Positions 38,280-46,883 of a DNA stretch of 51,786 nt are shown here, piece after piece. The notes below the pieces were generated by a model. That model was not told the origin of the DNA. It saw only the letters and a program-made list of their open reading frames with translations, and did not search any database. The position numbers were made by a program, and so were the translations under genes. Numbering within the stretch: position 1 is the stretch's first letter; the number at the start of each line of letters is the position of its first letter. Source of the DNA: Akkermansiaceae bacterium (lineage in GTDB: Bacteria; Verrucomicrobiota; Verrucomicrobiia; Verrucomicrobiales; Akkermansiaceae); NCBI GenBank assembly GCA_026421245.1, contig JAPKDJ010000025.1, positions 1 through 51,786 of the forward strand, written 5' to 3'.

Positions 38280-39862
38280 CAACTGACCTTGCCGCATCCG
38301 CCGCCGGATTTTGCAGCGAGCTTTTCAGCGATACGGTCGGCGGTGGGAGTGATGGAAAGTCCTCCTAGATTGGTGCAGCGTAGTTCGCGCGGGATTTGAT
38401 GGGCCACTTTGTTCATGGCGACAACGACTTCGTCGAATGGGACGAGATGGTCGTAACCGCCGAGAGCCATGTTGGAACAGGAGAGAGCATTGGTCGCGGC
38501 CATGACGTTTTTTCCCAGACAGGGAGCTTCAACGCGATTTGCGATGGGGTCGCAGACCATGCCAAAGGAGTTTTGCAGGGCGAGTGAGGCGGCGGCCATT
38601 TGTTGTTCGTTGGTTCCGCCTCCGAACCAGGTGATGGCAGCGGCAGCCATGGCAGAAGCGGATCCGCATTCCGCCATGCAACCGCCTTCTTCAGCCGCGA
38701 AGGTGGCATCAAGAGTGATGAAAACTCCGATCATCCCGGAGAGGAGCAGCGCCGCATTTTTTTCTTCGTTTGTTTTTCCGAGGGCATTAGCAACGGCAAG
38801 AACGGCCCCGGGCATGGCACCACAGGAACCGGCGGTGGGAGCCGCCACGATGACACCCATCGATGACTTTACTTCCATGATGGCGGAAACCGAGCGAATG
38901 ATGGCATTTTGAATGCCGGCTGGAATGAGGCGGCCTTCGTCTTCTGCGATTTTGAAACCGGGAGATTGAGAAGGGAGAATACGGTCTTCGTATGAGGTTC
39001 CACCGAGACCGGTTGCGATGGCGGCTTCCATGATGCCGCGGATCTTATCCATCTGGGCCATCACCTGGTCTTCGCCAATGCCGCCGCGTTCCGCTTCGTA
39101 GCGGAGGGCCATTTTCCAGAGCGGGACAGTGTTGGCGTTTGCGGCTTCAAGCATTTCGCCGGAGCGGGAGAAGGGGACTTTGATTTCCTTGCGGGCGAGG
39201 ACAGGGAGGACGGCGGGAAGGAGTCTGACTCTTTTTGGATTGAGGAAACTTGTGAGATTTTCCAAGACCTCCTGATTTGGGGGGGTCCGGAGACTGAAAT
39301 TCAGAATTCCGCTGTCTTCTGAAATGGCATGCCATGAACAATCCTCAAATGAGATCGGCAGCTTCTCGTGATTTTCTGGGAAGGAGGATATCCAAAGGAG
39401 GAGATGGTGGTAATCACCTGCTGAAGAGAATGGGACGCCATCGAGGGCGACGGTTTCAATCATGCCGCCACCTGTTGAGATGGCGTCGAGTTTGTAGACT
39501 GTGCCCGATTCTCCGTGTGCTTCAAGCCGGTAGAAGTTGGGGTGGGGGGCGTCGTAACTTTCATAGTGAAGCTCGATTTCAATGCCTGCTTCTTTCAAGG
39601 CCAATTCGTAGCCGGGAAGGCGGGGGTCATCGGGTGTCCAACCGAGGAGTCCCCCGTGGAGTCCGAGGTCGCTCCCTTGATCCTTATGGGTTGTGACGAG
39701 GGAGCCGTTGGGATCGTATCTCACGACGAGCTTTTGAATGGGCTCTCCGGTGAGCGCTTTTACAATTCTGCCAATCCGGTTGGCGGCGGCGCTATGCGAG
39801 CTACTCGGGCCGCGCATGACGGGGCCAAGGACATCGTTAAAAATGCTGGGAGGAGGTTTCAT
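38276..39862 (-). CDS. sdaA: L-serine ammonia-lyase (iron-sulfur L-serine dehydratase)
   Basis: 528 residues, the single-chain form. It deaminates L-serine to pyruvate and ammonia with a [4Fe-4S] cluster. N-terminal beta domain with IFNDVLGPVMRGPSSSHSAA (split after position 20 in the usual SSH substrate motif) and SDLGLHGGLLGW; C-terminal alpha domain with APTAGSCGAMPGAV, EEGGCMAECGSASAMAAA and VCDPIANRVEAPCLGKN carrying the cluster cysteines. A Gly/Cys-rich end (GGGCGKVSC) resembles the C-terminal cysteine that caps the active site in related enzymes. Divergent from the prepilin peptidase gene. Confidence 0.95.
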   Translation of the reverse strand: MKPPPSIFNDVLGPVMRGPSSSHSAAANRIGRIVKALTGEPIQKLVVRYDPNGSLVTTHKDQGSDLGLHGGLLGWTPDDPRLPGYELALKEAGIEIELHYESYDAPHPNFYRLEAHGESGTVYKLDAISTGGGMIETVALDGVPFSSAGDYHHLLLWISSFPENHEKLPISFEDCSWHAISEDSGILNFSLRTPPNQEVLENLTSFLNPKRVRLLPAVLPVLARKEIKVPFSRSGEMLEAANANTVPLWKMALRYEAERGGIGEDQVMAQMDKIRGIMEAAIATGLGGTSYEDRILPSQSPGFKIAEDEGRLIPAGIQNAIIRSVSAIMEVKSSMGVIVAAPTAGSCGAMPGAVLAVANALGKTNEEKNAALLLSGMIGVFITLDATFAAEEGGCMAECGSASAMAAAAITWFGGGTNEQQMAAASLALQNSFGMVCDPIANRVEAPCLGKNVMAATNALSCSNMALGGYDHLVPFDEVVVAMNKVAHQIPRELRCTNLGGLSITPTADRIAEKLAAKSGGGCGKVSC

Positions 39863-39942
39863 CGGCTAGTGGGGGGGAGTCTTCTCTATATCGAGGCAGG
39901 AGGACAGGCGGGAGTTTGTCTTTTGTGAGAATGGGCTGGGGC

Positions 39943-39971
39943 TTGATCGTGACATGGATCGTGCCTAGTTT
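39943..39971 (+). promoter_or_regulatory. Probable promoter giving a leaderless or near-leaderless pilD mRNA
   Basis: TTGATC (39943-39948), 17 bp, TAGTTT (39966-39971). A start seven bases after the -10 would coincide with the GTG at 39978. The upstream 80 bp of the 115-bp divergent gap hold nothing else clear. Confidence 0.5.
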
Positions 39972-39977
39972 GTACCC

Positions 39978-41105
39978 GTGTTTGAAATTTGGAATAGCAC
40001 AGTGATGGGTGTCGGCATTGTTTTCATCGGGCTGTGTGTCGGTTCATTTTTGAATGTTGCGATTCACCGCCTACCTCGTGGCCTGTCGGTGAATGACCCC
40101 AAGCGTTCCTTCTGCCCGCATTGTAAAACCACCCTGCCCGCCTGGCAAAACCTCCCGATTGTTACGTGGATTATTCAAGGAGGGAAATGTCGGACCTGCT
40201 CGGCACCGATTGCGGTGAGGTATCTCCTGGTGGAGGTTCTGACAGGCGTGCTTTACTTTGCCGCCTGGTATTTTTTCCCGATGGTAAGCGCGATTCTGGC
40301 GATCGCATTGTTCACCATTCTTGTCACGGTTTCCTTTATTGATGCCGAGCATCAGCTCATTCCCACTTCGTGGACAAGGGCGGGTGTGGTGATCGCGGTG
40401 GCGGGAAGTTTCTTTTTACCCAGGCTTCTGGATTTAACGGGAGAGATTTTTCAGCCCAGTGACTCAATGTGGGCTGGACCTAAGGCTTCCGTGATTGGCT
40501 GGTTGGTCGGGTTTGGTTCGCTGTGGGGAGTGGTTTTATTGGGTAAGTTGATTTGGGGTCGGCTCAAGATGAGCTTCGATGAGCCGGTGCTTTGGAAGCT
40601 TCAGGAGGGGCATGGAGATAGCCCGCAGCTCCATTGGATCATAGGCGAAGAGGCTCATTCTTGGGATGATCTTTTCTTTCGTTCGGCCGACGAGTTGGTG
40701 ATCATCGGACATGGGCTCAGGGTGAATGGAAAGCGTCAACCGGCGAAACAGATTACGATCCGGAGAGATGATTTCTCCATTGGGGATCAAAAATGGGCCA
40801 TTGGCGATCTGAAATCACTCGCAGGAAAGGCGAGCAATGTGTCCATTCCACGGGAAGCGATGGGGATGGGGGATCCGCATCTTCTCGGCATGATCGGAGC
40901 CTTTTTGGGATGGCCCTCGGTCATTCTTGTGATTTTTGCGAGTTGTATCTATGCGATCACAGCTGCCATCGTTGCCCGGGTGGGGTTTGGAAAGCCCTTA
41001 CCATACGGGCCTTTTCTCGCATTAGGGGCGCTCTCTTGGGTTTTTGGAGGGTGGCAGCTTTGGTTGGCCTATTTCCGCTCGATTGAAGGGGTTTTTGGTC
41101 CGTAG
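39978..41105 (+). CDS. pilD: Prepilin peptidase (type IV leader peptidase/methyltransferase, A24) with a central cytoplasmic insert
   Basis: 375 residues, longer than the usual 250-290. It cleaves and N-methylates type IV prepilins or pseudopilins at the inner membrane. N-terminal GSFLNVAIHRLPRG, zinc tetrad C46/C49 and C71/C74, first catalytic Asp122 in SFIDAEHQLIP, second catalytic Asp299 in MGMGDPHLLGMIGAFLGWP. About 90 residues (200-293) separate the helices before the second Asp, with a predicted beta-rich part (ADELVIIGHGLRVNG, KQITIRRDDFSIGD). Such inserts are seen in some PVC homologues; their role is unknown. GTG start chosen because it matches the MF-IW family opening. No pilin genes are adjacent. 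Confidence 0.9.
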   Translation: MFEIWNSTVMGVGIVFIGLCVGSFLNVAIHRLPRGLSVNDPKRSFCPHCKTTLPAWQNLPIVTWIIQGGKCRTCSAPIAVRYLLVEVLTGVLYFAAWYFFPMVSAILAIALFTILVTVSFIDAEHQLIPTSWTRAGVVIAVAGSFFLPRLLDLTGEIFQPSDSMWAGPKASVIGWLVGFGSLWGVVLLGKLIWGRLKMSFDEPVLWKLQEGHGDSPQLHWIIGEEAHSWDDLFFRSADELVIIGHGLRVNGKRQPAKQITIRRDDFSIGDQKWAIGDLKSLAGKASNVSIPREAMGMGDPHLLGMIGAFLGWPSVILVIFASCIYAITAAIVARVGFGKPLPYGPFLALGALSWVFGGWQLWLAYFRSIEGVFGP

Positions 41106-41157
41106 TGAGGCTGAAAAGGTTGCGTTATTGGGTGGGCGGCTTTCGGAATCTCCTGAT

Positions 41158-41186
41158 TTGACAACATGGGTGATTTTTCCTAGTAT
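41158..41186 (+). promoter_or_regulatory. Strong sigma-70 promoter of the DUF1549/DUF1501 operon
   Basis: TTGACA (41158-41163), exactly 17 bp, TAGTAT (41181-41186). It lies 51 bp upstream of the ATG at 41237 and is the best -35/-10 pair in the window. The 5' leader is A-rich, with no Shine-Dalgarno sequence. Confidence 0.75.
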
Positions 41187-41236
41187 TCTCAATAATTTCG
41201 CTAAGAAAAGATTCCACCAAAACGTTCCCTGTTAAG

Positions 41237-43141
41237 ATGACGAGTAGATTTCTCTGTACACTGCTTCTTGGAAGCCTCGCTGCGCCGCTTTCTGCGCAGT
41301 CTTCCAAAGAACTGAATAGCCCCGCCGCTCTGAAAAAATCTGCTTACAAAGTCGATAAGTATGTCGCCGAAATTTTTCGTAAAAAGAAGCTGCCTGTTCC
41401 CCAGGTTATCGACGATCCGGCCTTCCTTCGCCGGAGTTTTTTGGTTGCCGCCGGACGGATTCCAACCTTGGAAGAAGCTTCCAGTTTTTTGGAGATCGAT
41501 GATGCCGCGAAGCGTGAAATGCTGACAGGTTACCTCCTGCAGAGCGATGGCTACCGCAGTCACATGCAGAACTATGTCTTCGATCTCCTCCGTGCCAAGG
41601 ACGACAATCGAAACGGTGGTCAGGCTTATTCGGCTCCCTACATGAACTTCATCTCGGAGAGTGTTGGGAACAATGTTCCGTGGAATCAATTTGCCCTCAA
41701 TCTTGTGTCAGCGAAAGGAATCGCCTGGGAAGAGGGGAACGGAGCTGTCGGGTATTACATCCGGGACAAGGGAATGCCCTTGGACAATCTCTCTATCACC
41801 ATGCAGATTTTCACTGGGGAGCGTCTTGAATGCGCCCAGTGCCACGACAGCCCGACTAATAAGTGGGAGCGCATGGATTTTTATGAGCTCGCAGCATTTA
41901 CCCACGGGCAGGGTGAGATAAATGGTGGAGTTTGGAACAAAGCGATGCGTGGCTATGACGATGAAGACTTTCGTCGTTCTGACATCGGACGACTCTTCTA
42001 CTGGCTTCGTGACAACATTCACTACGGCACGCTCGGTGACCAAGGTGCGGGACGGATCAAACTTCCCAGTGACTACCAATATAAGGACGGTGATCCGGGT
42101 GAAATGGTTGGCGGGCGGACTCAGTTCGGAAAACGAATCCGTTCCTCGGACCGTCGTGACAGTGGCAAATCCCGCGAAGAGTTCGCTGCCTGGATGACGA
42201 AAGATAACCCCAATTTTGACTATATCGCCGTGAATCGCATGTGGGAGCGAGTGATGGGAAGTCCGTTGACGTATCCTGTTGACGAGTATGTGGATCCTGA
42301 AAAGACGACCTCGCCAGCTCTCGTGAACTACTTGACCAGACTCATGGTGGATCTCGATTACGATTTGAAGGCCTTCCAGAATGTGCTCTTTTTGACAAAG
42401 ACATTCCAGTTTGCCGCGAACCCCAAGGCTTTCGAAGCTGGAGTTCCTCAGGCCTTTAATGGACGTCAGCTTGAGCGGATGACTGCCGAACAAATGTGGG
42501 ATTCGCTGGTGACCTTGGTTGCCGAAAGTCCGGACAAGCTCGCTAAGCGAAAGTTCAGTAATCACATTTACTACAACAATAAGCCAGTTCTCGTCGGCCA
42601 AAAATCTATGGCTGACCTAGCCACAGAAGTGGTGGCAATCAAGGACCCCCAAAAATACCGCGAGTATGCCGAGAATCTCCTTCAGGAATTTAAATCTGGT
42701 GGCAGTGGTTCCGGTGACAAGGACATGATGATGATGGCTTCCCGCTCTCGTCCAGGACCTGCCAAGGGCATCGCCCGAGCTTCCGAGCTCCCAGCTCCAG
42801 CTCCAGCAGGACACTTCCTCCGCGAATTTGGCCAATCAGACCGCGAGCTCATCGGGGCTTCCACGACGGAAGCAAACGTGGCGCAGATCCTCGAGATCAT
42901 GAATGGTCATGTGGAAAAGATGGTTGTCGCCAATAAAGGCGCCTCGGTTTACGACGCGCTTAAGAAGGGAACGACCGAAGCGGACAAAGCCCGCTATATC
43001 TACTATGCCATTCTGAGCCGCCCTCCCGGCGATGCTGAAATGAACATGCTCATGCGTGATGTCATCGACGGTAGCAGAGAGAGCTATCAAAACCTTGTTT
43101 CTGCTCTCGTGCAGACCCACGAATTTATGTTCGTTCAATAA
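41237..43141 (+). CDS. Secreted DUF1549/DUF1553 protein
   Basis: 634 residues. Sec signal peptide (SRFLCTLLLGSLAAPLSAQ). The DUF1549 part (about 35-250) has DPAFLRRSFLVAAGRIP, the ERLECAQCHDSPTNKW block (a CxxCH that may bind heme or metal, about 193-208) and FYELAAFTHG. The DUF1553 part (about 300-630) has NRMWERVMGSPLTYPVDEY, LRRL-type LDYDLKAFQNVLFLTKTFQ and the closing YIYYAILSRPPGDAEMNML and LVQTHEFMF. A Gly/Ser/Met-rich linker lies at about 480-515. The family is abundant in Planctomycetes and Verrucomicrobiota, usually beside DUF1501. Its function is not established. Codon use is like that of ribosomal genes. Confidence 0.9.
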   Translation: MTSRFLCTLLLGSLAAPLSAQSSKELNSPAALKKSAYKVDKYVAEIFRKKKLPVPQVIDDPAFLRRSFLVAAGRIPTLEEASSFLEIDDAAKREMLTGYLLQSDGYRSHMQNYVFDLLRAKDDNRNGGQAYSAPYMNFISESVGNNVPWNQFALNLVSAKGIAWEEGNGAVGYYIRDKGMPLDNLSITMQIFTGERLECAQCHDSPTNKWERMDFYELAAFTHGQGEINGGVWNKAMRGYDDEDFRRSDIGRLFYWLRDNIHYGTLGDQGAGRIKLPSDYQYKDGDPGEMVGGRTQFGKRIRSSDRRDSGKSREEFAAWMTKDNPNFDYIAVNRMWERVMGSPLTYPVDEYVDPEKTTSPALVNYLTRLMVDLDYDLKAFQNVLFLTKTFQFAANPKAFEAGVPQAFNGRQLERMTAEQMWDSLVTLVAESPDKLAKRKFSNHIYYNNKPVLVGQKSMADLATEVVAIKDPQKYREYAENLLQEFKSGGSGSGDKDMMMMASRSRPGPAKGIARASELPAPAPAGHFLREFGQSDRELIGASTTEANVAQILEIMNGHVEKMVVANKGASVYDALKKGTTEADKARYIYYAILSRPPGDAEMNMLMRDVIDGSRESYQNLVSALVQTHEFMFVQ

Positions 43142-43178
43142 TCACCGTAATTCTTTCAACTCCAACTTCTTTAAAACC

Positions 43179-44495
43179 ATGGATAAAAATCCCTTTATGA
43201 AAGCCGACGAACCTGGCCGCCGCCAGTTCATGATCAATGCTGCTCGTAGTTATCTCGGGGTCAGTTTGGCCCCCATGCTTGGGGCCGGCCTTGCCGGATC
43301 TGCTTTTGGACAGAAGCATGTCGGTGGAGCAAAAGCCGAGCATGTCATCTTCCTGAATATGGGGGGAGGCATGAGCCATCTCGATACCTTTGACACCAAG
43401 CCCCGCAACAAAGAGGTGCAAGGGCCGGTTGAGTCCATTGACACATCGGGCGATTTTCAGATCTCCCAGTATCTTCCCGATACCGCCAAGATTGGTAATC
43501 ACCTTTGTGTGATTAATTCGATGACATCCAAGCAGGGTGCTCATAGTCAGGGGCAGTATCTCCTGCATCGCAGTTACTCGCCTCGTGGAACCATCGTTCA
43601 CCCGGCCATGGGTGCTTGGGTTGTTCGTCAGAAGGGTCGTAAGAATACCACCCTTCCTGGATTTGTGACTACCAACACCAGTCCTGGCGTTTCCTCGCCT
43701 GGATTCTTTGGCGCTGAGTTTGGCGGTGTGCCACTTGGTCGCCCGGACGAAGGTTTGAAGAATTCGAGGAGGGCGGGTTCGGTCACGGAGGAGGACTTCA
43801 AGCGTCGCCTTGCGATTGCTGATGCACTCAACAAAACCTTCCGCGAAAAGTATCAGACTCCTGCCGTGAAAGCTTACGATAGCCTCTATGAGGAAGCCGT
43901 GAAACTCATGAAAAGTAAGGATCTCGCGGCATTCGATATCAATAAGGAGCCCGGCAACGTTCAGAACGCCTACGGAAAGAACCGTTTTGGCCAAGGCTGT
44001 CTTCTTGCCCGTCGTCTCGTGGAATCCGGCGTCCGCTTCGTTGAGGTTTCCCATGGAGGTTGGGACACCCACTACGATAACTTCACCAATGTTGAGAATC
44101 GGGCCAAGACTCTCGATCAGGCCTTCTCAACCCTCGTTGCCGACCTCGAGAAGCGTGGTCTTCTCGAATCGACCCTCGTTGTGATCGCCACCGAATTTGG
44201 TCGGACGCCTAGCATCGTGGCAGAGCACAACTCGGGTCGTGACCACCACCCGGCCTGTTTCTCGGTTGTCATGGCTGGAGGCGGCATCGCCGGAGGACAG
44301 AAGTATGGTGAGAGTGATGAGAACGGTGCCCGGGTCGCCAAGGATCCTGTCACAGTTCAGGATTTCAATGCGACCATTGGTCACGCTCTTGGAATCGATC
44401 ACGCACAGGTTGTGAGCTCGCCGAGCGGTCGGCCGTTCCGCATGGGTGGAGCCGAAGCCGAGCTCGGCAAGCCTATTGAATCTATCTTCGGCTAG
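43179..44495 (+). CDS. DUF1501 family protein with Tat signal
   Basis: 438 residues from ATG 43179 (37 bp after the previous stop). The N-terminus holds a twin-arginine motif (GRRQFMINAARSYLG) and a hydrophobic stretch ending SAFG. The mature domain is an alkaline-phosphatase/sulfatase-superfamily-like fold: VIFLNMGGGMSHLDTFDTKP, HSQGQYLLHRS, RFVEVSHGGWDTHYDN, VVIATEFGRTPS and GRDHHPACFSVVMAGGGI. Histidines and aspartates at metal positions are kept. Tat export suggests folding with a metal before secretion, as a pair with the upstream DUF1549 protein. Substrate unknown. Codon bias suggests high expression. Confidence 0.92.
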   Translation: MDKNPFMKADEPGRRQFMINAARSYLGVSLAPMLGAGLAGSAFGQKHVGGAKAEHVIFLNMGGGMSHLDTFDTKPRNKEVQGPVESIDTSGDFQISQYLPDTAKIGNHLCVINSMTSKQGAHSQGQYLLHRSYSPRGTIVHPAMGAWVVRQKGRKNTTLPGFVTTNTSPGVSSPGFFGAEFGGVPLGRPDEGLKNSRRAGSVTEEDFKRRLAIADALNKTFREKYQTPAVKAYDSLYEEAVKLMKSKDLAAFDINKEPGNVQNAYGKNRFGQGCLLARRLVESGVRFVEVSHGGWDTHYDNFTNVENRAKTLDQAFSTLVADLEKRGLLESTLVVIATEFGRTPSIVAEHNSGRDHHPACFSVVMAGGGIAGGQKYGESDENGARVAKDPVTVQDFNATIGHALGIDHAQVVSSPSGRPFRMGGAEAELGKPIESIFG

Positions 44496-44515
44496 AGACA
44501 AGTGACTTTATTTTC

Positions 44516-44551
44516 AGAGTGGTTCTTCTTCACGAGGAACCGCTCTTTTTT
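44516..44551 (+). terminator. Rho-independent terminator after the DUF1549/DUF1501 operon
   Basis: AGAGTGGTTC and GAACCGCTCT form a 10-bp stem with one wobble pair, followed by six T. It lies 20 bp after the stop. Confidence 0.85.
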
Positions 44552-44681
44552 GTGGCGTATCAAAAGCGCCAGGAAAGGAGGGTTTGAATGGAGAGGTTTG
44601 GAGACCGTTCATTAAGTCTGGTCGCTGCTCCGAGAGCCAATGAAAGGTGATGGTTCAAGTATGATGTGGCAGTGCGGTAGA

Positions 44682-44914
44682 TCAAGTGCGCTCCCTGCGG
44701 TTGAAGTCTCTGGAAAAGCGGTGCCGTATGATTGCCTTGTGCACGTGCAGCGCAATGTTTCGAAAGAAAGTCATGTCCGCTGCTTCGACAATGGATCGGT
44801 CTTCAGAGCGGTCGTGAATCATGTTTCCCCACGCCACCACCTGTAGAAAATTCAGTGGCCAACTGCTCCCGGAAGGCAGCAGATGAAGAGGAAGATGAAG
44901 CGAAGTTTCTCCAT
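44682..44914 (-). pseudogene. Frameshifted remnant of a small secreted protein
   Basis: ATG 44914 opens a signal-peptide-like run (MEKLRFIFLFICCLPGA) that stops after 20 codons. In another frame, directly continuing, is LNFLQVVAWGNMIHDRSED then EAADMTFFRN up to a stop at 44682. Joined by one frameshift these look like one secreted protein of about 75 residues, of a type I associate with small hypothetical proteins in Verrucomicrobiota (VAW-x-x-M, S-x-x-x-x-x-E-A-x-x-MTF). The Cys-containing ending such proteins often have is not visible. Memory-based and uncertain. The rest of the 44552-44984 gap holds only the cstA terminator. Confidence 0.35.
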
Positions 44915-44925
44915 CACGAATTGAC

Positions 44926-44958
44926 GCAAAATAAAAAGGCCTTTGACCGTGGTCAAGG
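44926..44958 (-). terminator. Terminator downstream of cstA
   Basis: On the minus strand CCTTGACC, loop AC, GGTCAAAGG form a stem with one bulge, followed by CCTTTTTATTTT. It lies 27 bp after the cstA stop. Confidence 0.7.
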
Positions 44959-44984
44959 AGTGACCGGAATTACCAACGTAATAA

Positions 44985-46877
44985 TTAACACGAACGCCCG
45001 CCCGCGTTAGTGTTTTCTCCCTGAATATCGTCGGGCCTTTCAAGCACTCCTTTTGATTTCTTCCAAACTGAAATCGCTTCGACAATCATCCAAACCTCGA
45101 TGAGGATCGTTGCAAATCCGAATCCGAAGAGGAGCCACTCGTGTTGATCGGCATAATTTCGGATATTCATCGTCATTGCGATGGCTGGAAGAACCAGCAT
45201 AAGGATCCCAGGAATGATCGCCAGGGCGAAGGGGAGTCCTCGTCGCCGCAACCAGAAGGTGATCACAAGGAATGCCAGACCTGCAAGGAGTTGATTGATC
45301 GCACCAAAAAGGGGCCAGAGAAGGAGTCCTCCGGTACCGGGATCCTTCCCGATGCCACCGGGCATGCGGGCTATGAAAAAGGCGATGACAATGGCGAAGA
45401 TCGTTGCCGCGTGGCGGTTGGTGAGCCAGAAGAGTGGATTACCAACGACGTATTCGCCTACTCTGGTTCCGTCGACACGGTGCCGGGGGGCAAGAGTTCC
45501 TGCGAGTTCCTGAACAACGTAACGCTGCAGACGGCAGGCCGTATCGAGAGTTGTGGCAGCAAATGAGGCGACGAAGACTCCCATGAGGGCAATCGCGAAT
45601 TCCGCGGGTAGTCCCAGAGCTTTGAGAAAGTTCGCGCTTCCTTCCACAAAAGCTCCGACTTTGGAGCCAAGTCCTTTTGCGGCATCCCACGAGGAATACC
45701 GAGCCTCGTAGGCAGCAGACCCGGATAGGAATTCGTCTCCAGCTCCTGTTCCAAGCCCTAGTCCGGCGATACAAGCGAGGATGACCAAAACGGCGAGGAA
45801 TCCTTCGGTCAGCATTGATCCGTATCCGACAAACTGGGCATCGGTTTCACACTTCAGTTGCTTCGATGAGGTTCCTGACGACACGAGGCAGTGGAAACCT
45901 GAGATTGCTCCACAGGCAATGGTGATAAACAGGAAGGGGAAGATCGGAGGGGCTCCATCCGGGGCCAGATTGAAGGCGGGAGCGACAATTTCCAGAGCCG
46001 GTCGTTCTCCTCCAATCGGGGGGCTGGCGCCGCCGAAGAAGGCGGCTGCGATCAATCCAATTACGACGAGGCCAAGAGCCGAGAGGAGTTGAAGGCTGTT
46101 GATGTAGTCGCGAGGTTGCAAGAGCGTCCAGACTGGGAGAACAGATGCAACGTATGAATAACCCAGAAGAAAGATCACCCATTGAATTACCGTGAGCCCG
46201 TTGCTCTCGGGATTTCCAGGATCACCGCCGAGGAGTTCATTGAAGGATCCCAGAAAGCCATCATTGCCGTAAGCGACGGTAAGATACATGATCGCGAGGG
46301 AAATGAGCGACGGGATCAGGATGCTGGCTCCTTTACGGTGGAGAGTTAATCCAATGATCACCGCCAAAGGAATCTGTATCAGGCAGGGGAAGATGGCCTG
46401 GGGATACGCTTTGAAGACGCTTGCGATGACAAGGCCGAAGATGGCGAGGACGATGGTGAGAGCGAGAAAGAGGATGGTTAGGAAAAGGATTCTGGTGCGT
46501 TTTGTGATCACCCGCCCGGCAATGTCGCCCACGGTTTGGCCTTTGTTTCTAAGGGAGATCACGAGTGCTCCGAAATCATGCACCGCACCAATGAGAATAG
46601 ATCCAAATACGACCCATAAGAGAGCGGGGACCCAACCCCAGATTACCGCAAGGGCGGGGCCAACAATGGGACCGGTGCCCGCGATGGAAGTGAAGTGATG
46701 TCCAAAGACAATTCCCTTATCAGTCGGAACGTAGTCATTTCCATCCTCGAGTTCGATCGAGGGGACTGAGGCCTTCGGGTTGAGTTTGAAGAGTTTTTGG
46801 CCCAGCCATTTTCCATAAGAATGGTAGGCGACCAGATACAAGACAAAGGCAGCGAGGGCAATCGCGAGAGTGCTCAT
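44985..46877 (-). CDS. cstA: Carbon starvation protein CstA family transporter
   Basis: 630 residues with about 16 transmembrane helices. The family imports pyruvate and/or peptides. Diagnostic stretches: YGKWLGQKLFKLNP, YVPTDKGIVFGHHFTSIAGTGPIVGPALA split across helices 2-3, GAVHDFGALVISLRNKG, GYSYVASVLPVWTLLQPRDY, GAISGFHCLVSSGTSSKQL, FAATTLDTACRLQRYVVQEL and WPLFGAINQLLAGLAFL. A short charged tail ends the protein. The start is 6 bp after the coaD stop, so it is the last gene of the mfd-ppi-coaD-cstA string. Confidence 0.95.
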   Translation of the reverse strand: MSTLAIALAAFVLYLVAYHSYGKWLGQKLFKLNPKASVPSIELEDGNDYVPTDKGIVFGHHFTSIAGTGPIVGPALAVIWGWVPALLWVVFGSILIGAVHDFGALVISLRNKGQTVGDIAGRVITKRTRILFLTILFLALTIVLAIFGLVIASVFKAYPQAIFPCLIQIPLAVIIGLTLHRKGASILIPSLISLAIMYLTVAYGNDGFLGSFNELLGGDPGNPESNGLTVIQWVIFLLGYSYVASVLPVWTLLQPRDYINSLQLLSALGLVVIGLIAAAFFGGASPPIGGERPALEIVAPAFNLAPDGAPPIFPFLFITIACGAISGFHCLVSSGTSSKQLKCETDAQFVGYGSMLTEGFLAVLVILACIAGLGLGTGAGDEFLSGSAAYEARYSSWDAAKGLGSKVGAFVEGSANFLKALGLPAEFAIALMGVFVASFAATTLDTACRLQRYVVQELAGTLAPRHRVDGTRVGEYVVGNPLFWLTNRHAATIFAIVIAFFIARMPGGIGKDPGTGGLLLWPLFGAINQLLAGLAFLVITFWLRRRGLPFALAIIPGILMLVLPAIAMTMNIRNYADQHEWLLFGFGFATILIEVWMIVEAISVWKKSKGVLERPDDIQGENTNAGGRSC

Positions 46878-46883
46878 GGGATT

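Noticed and set aside
44640..45010. Plus-strand frames downstream of the DUF1501 terminator; considered as a REP-associated transposase remnant
   Set aside because: None of the expected motifs (for example NHVH) is present; the minus-strand secreted-protein remnant explains the region better.
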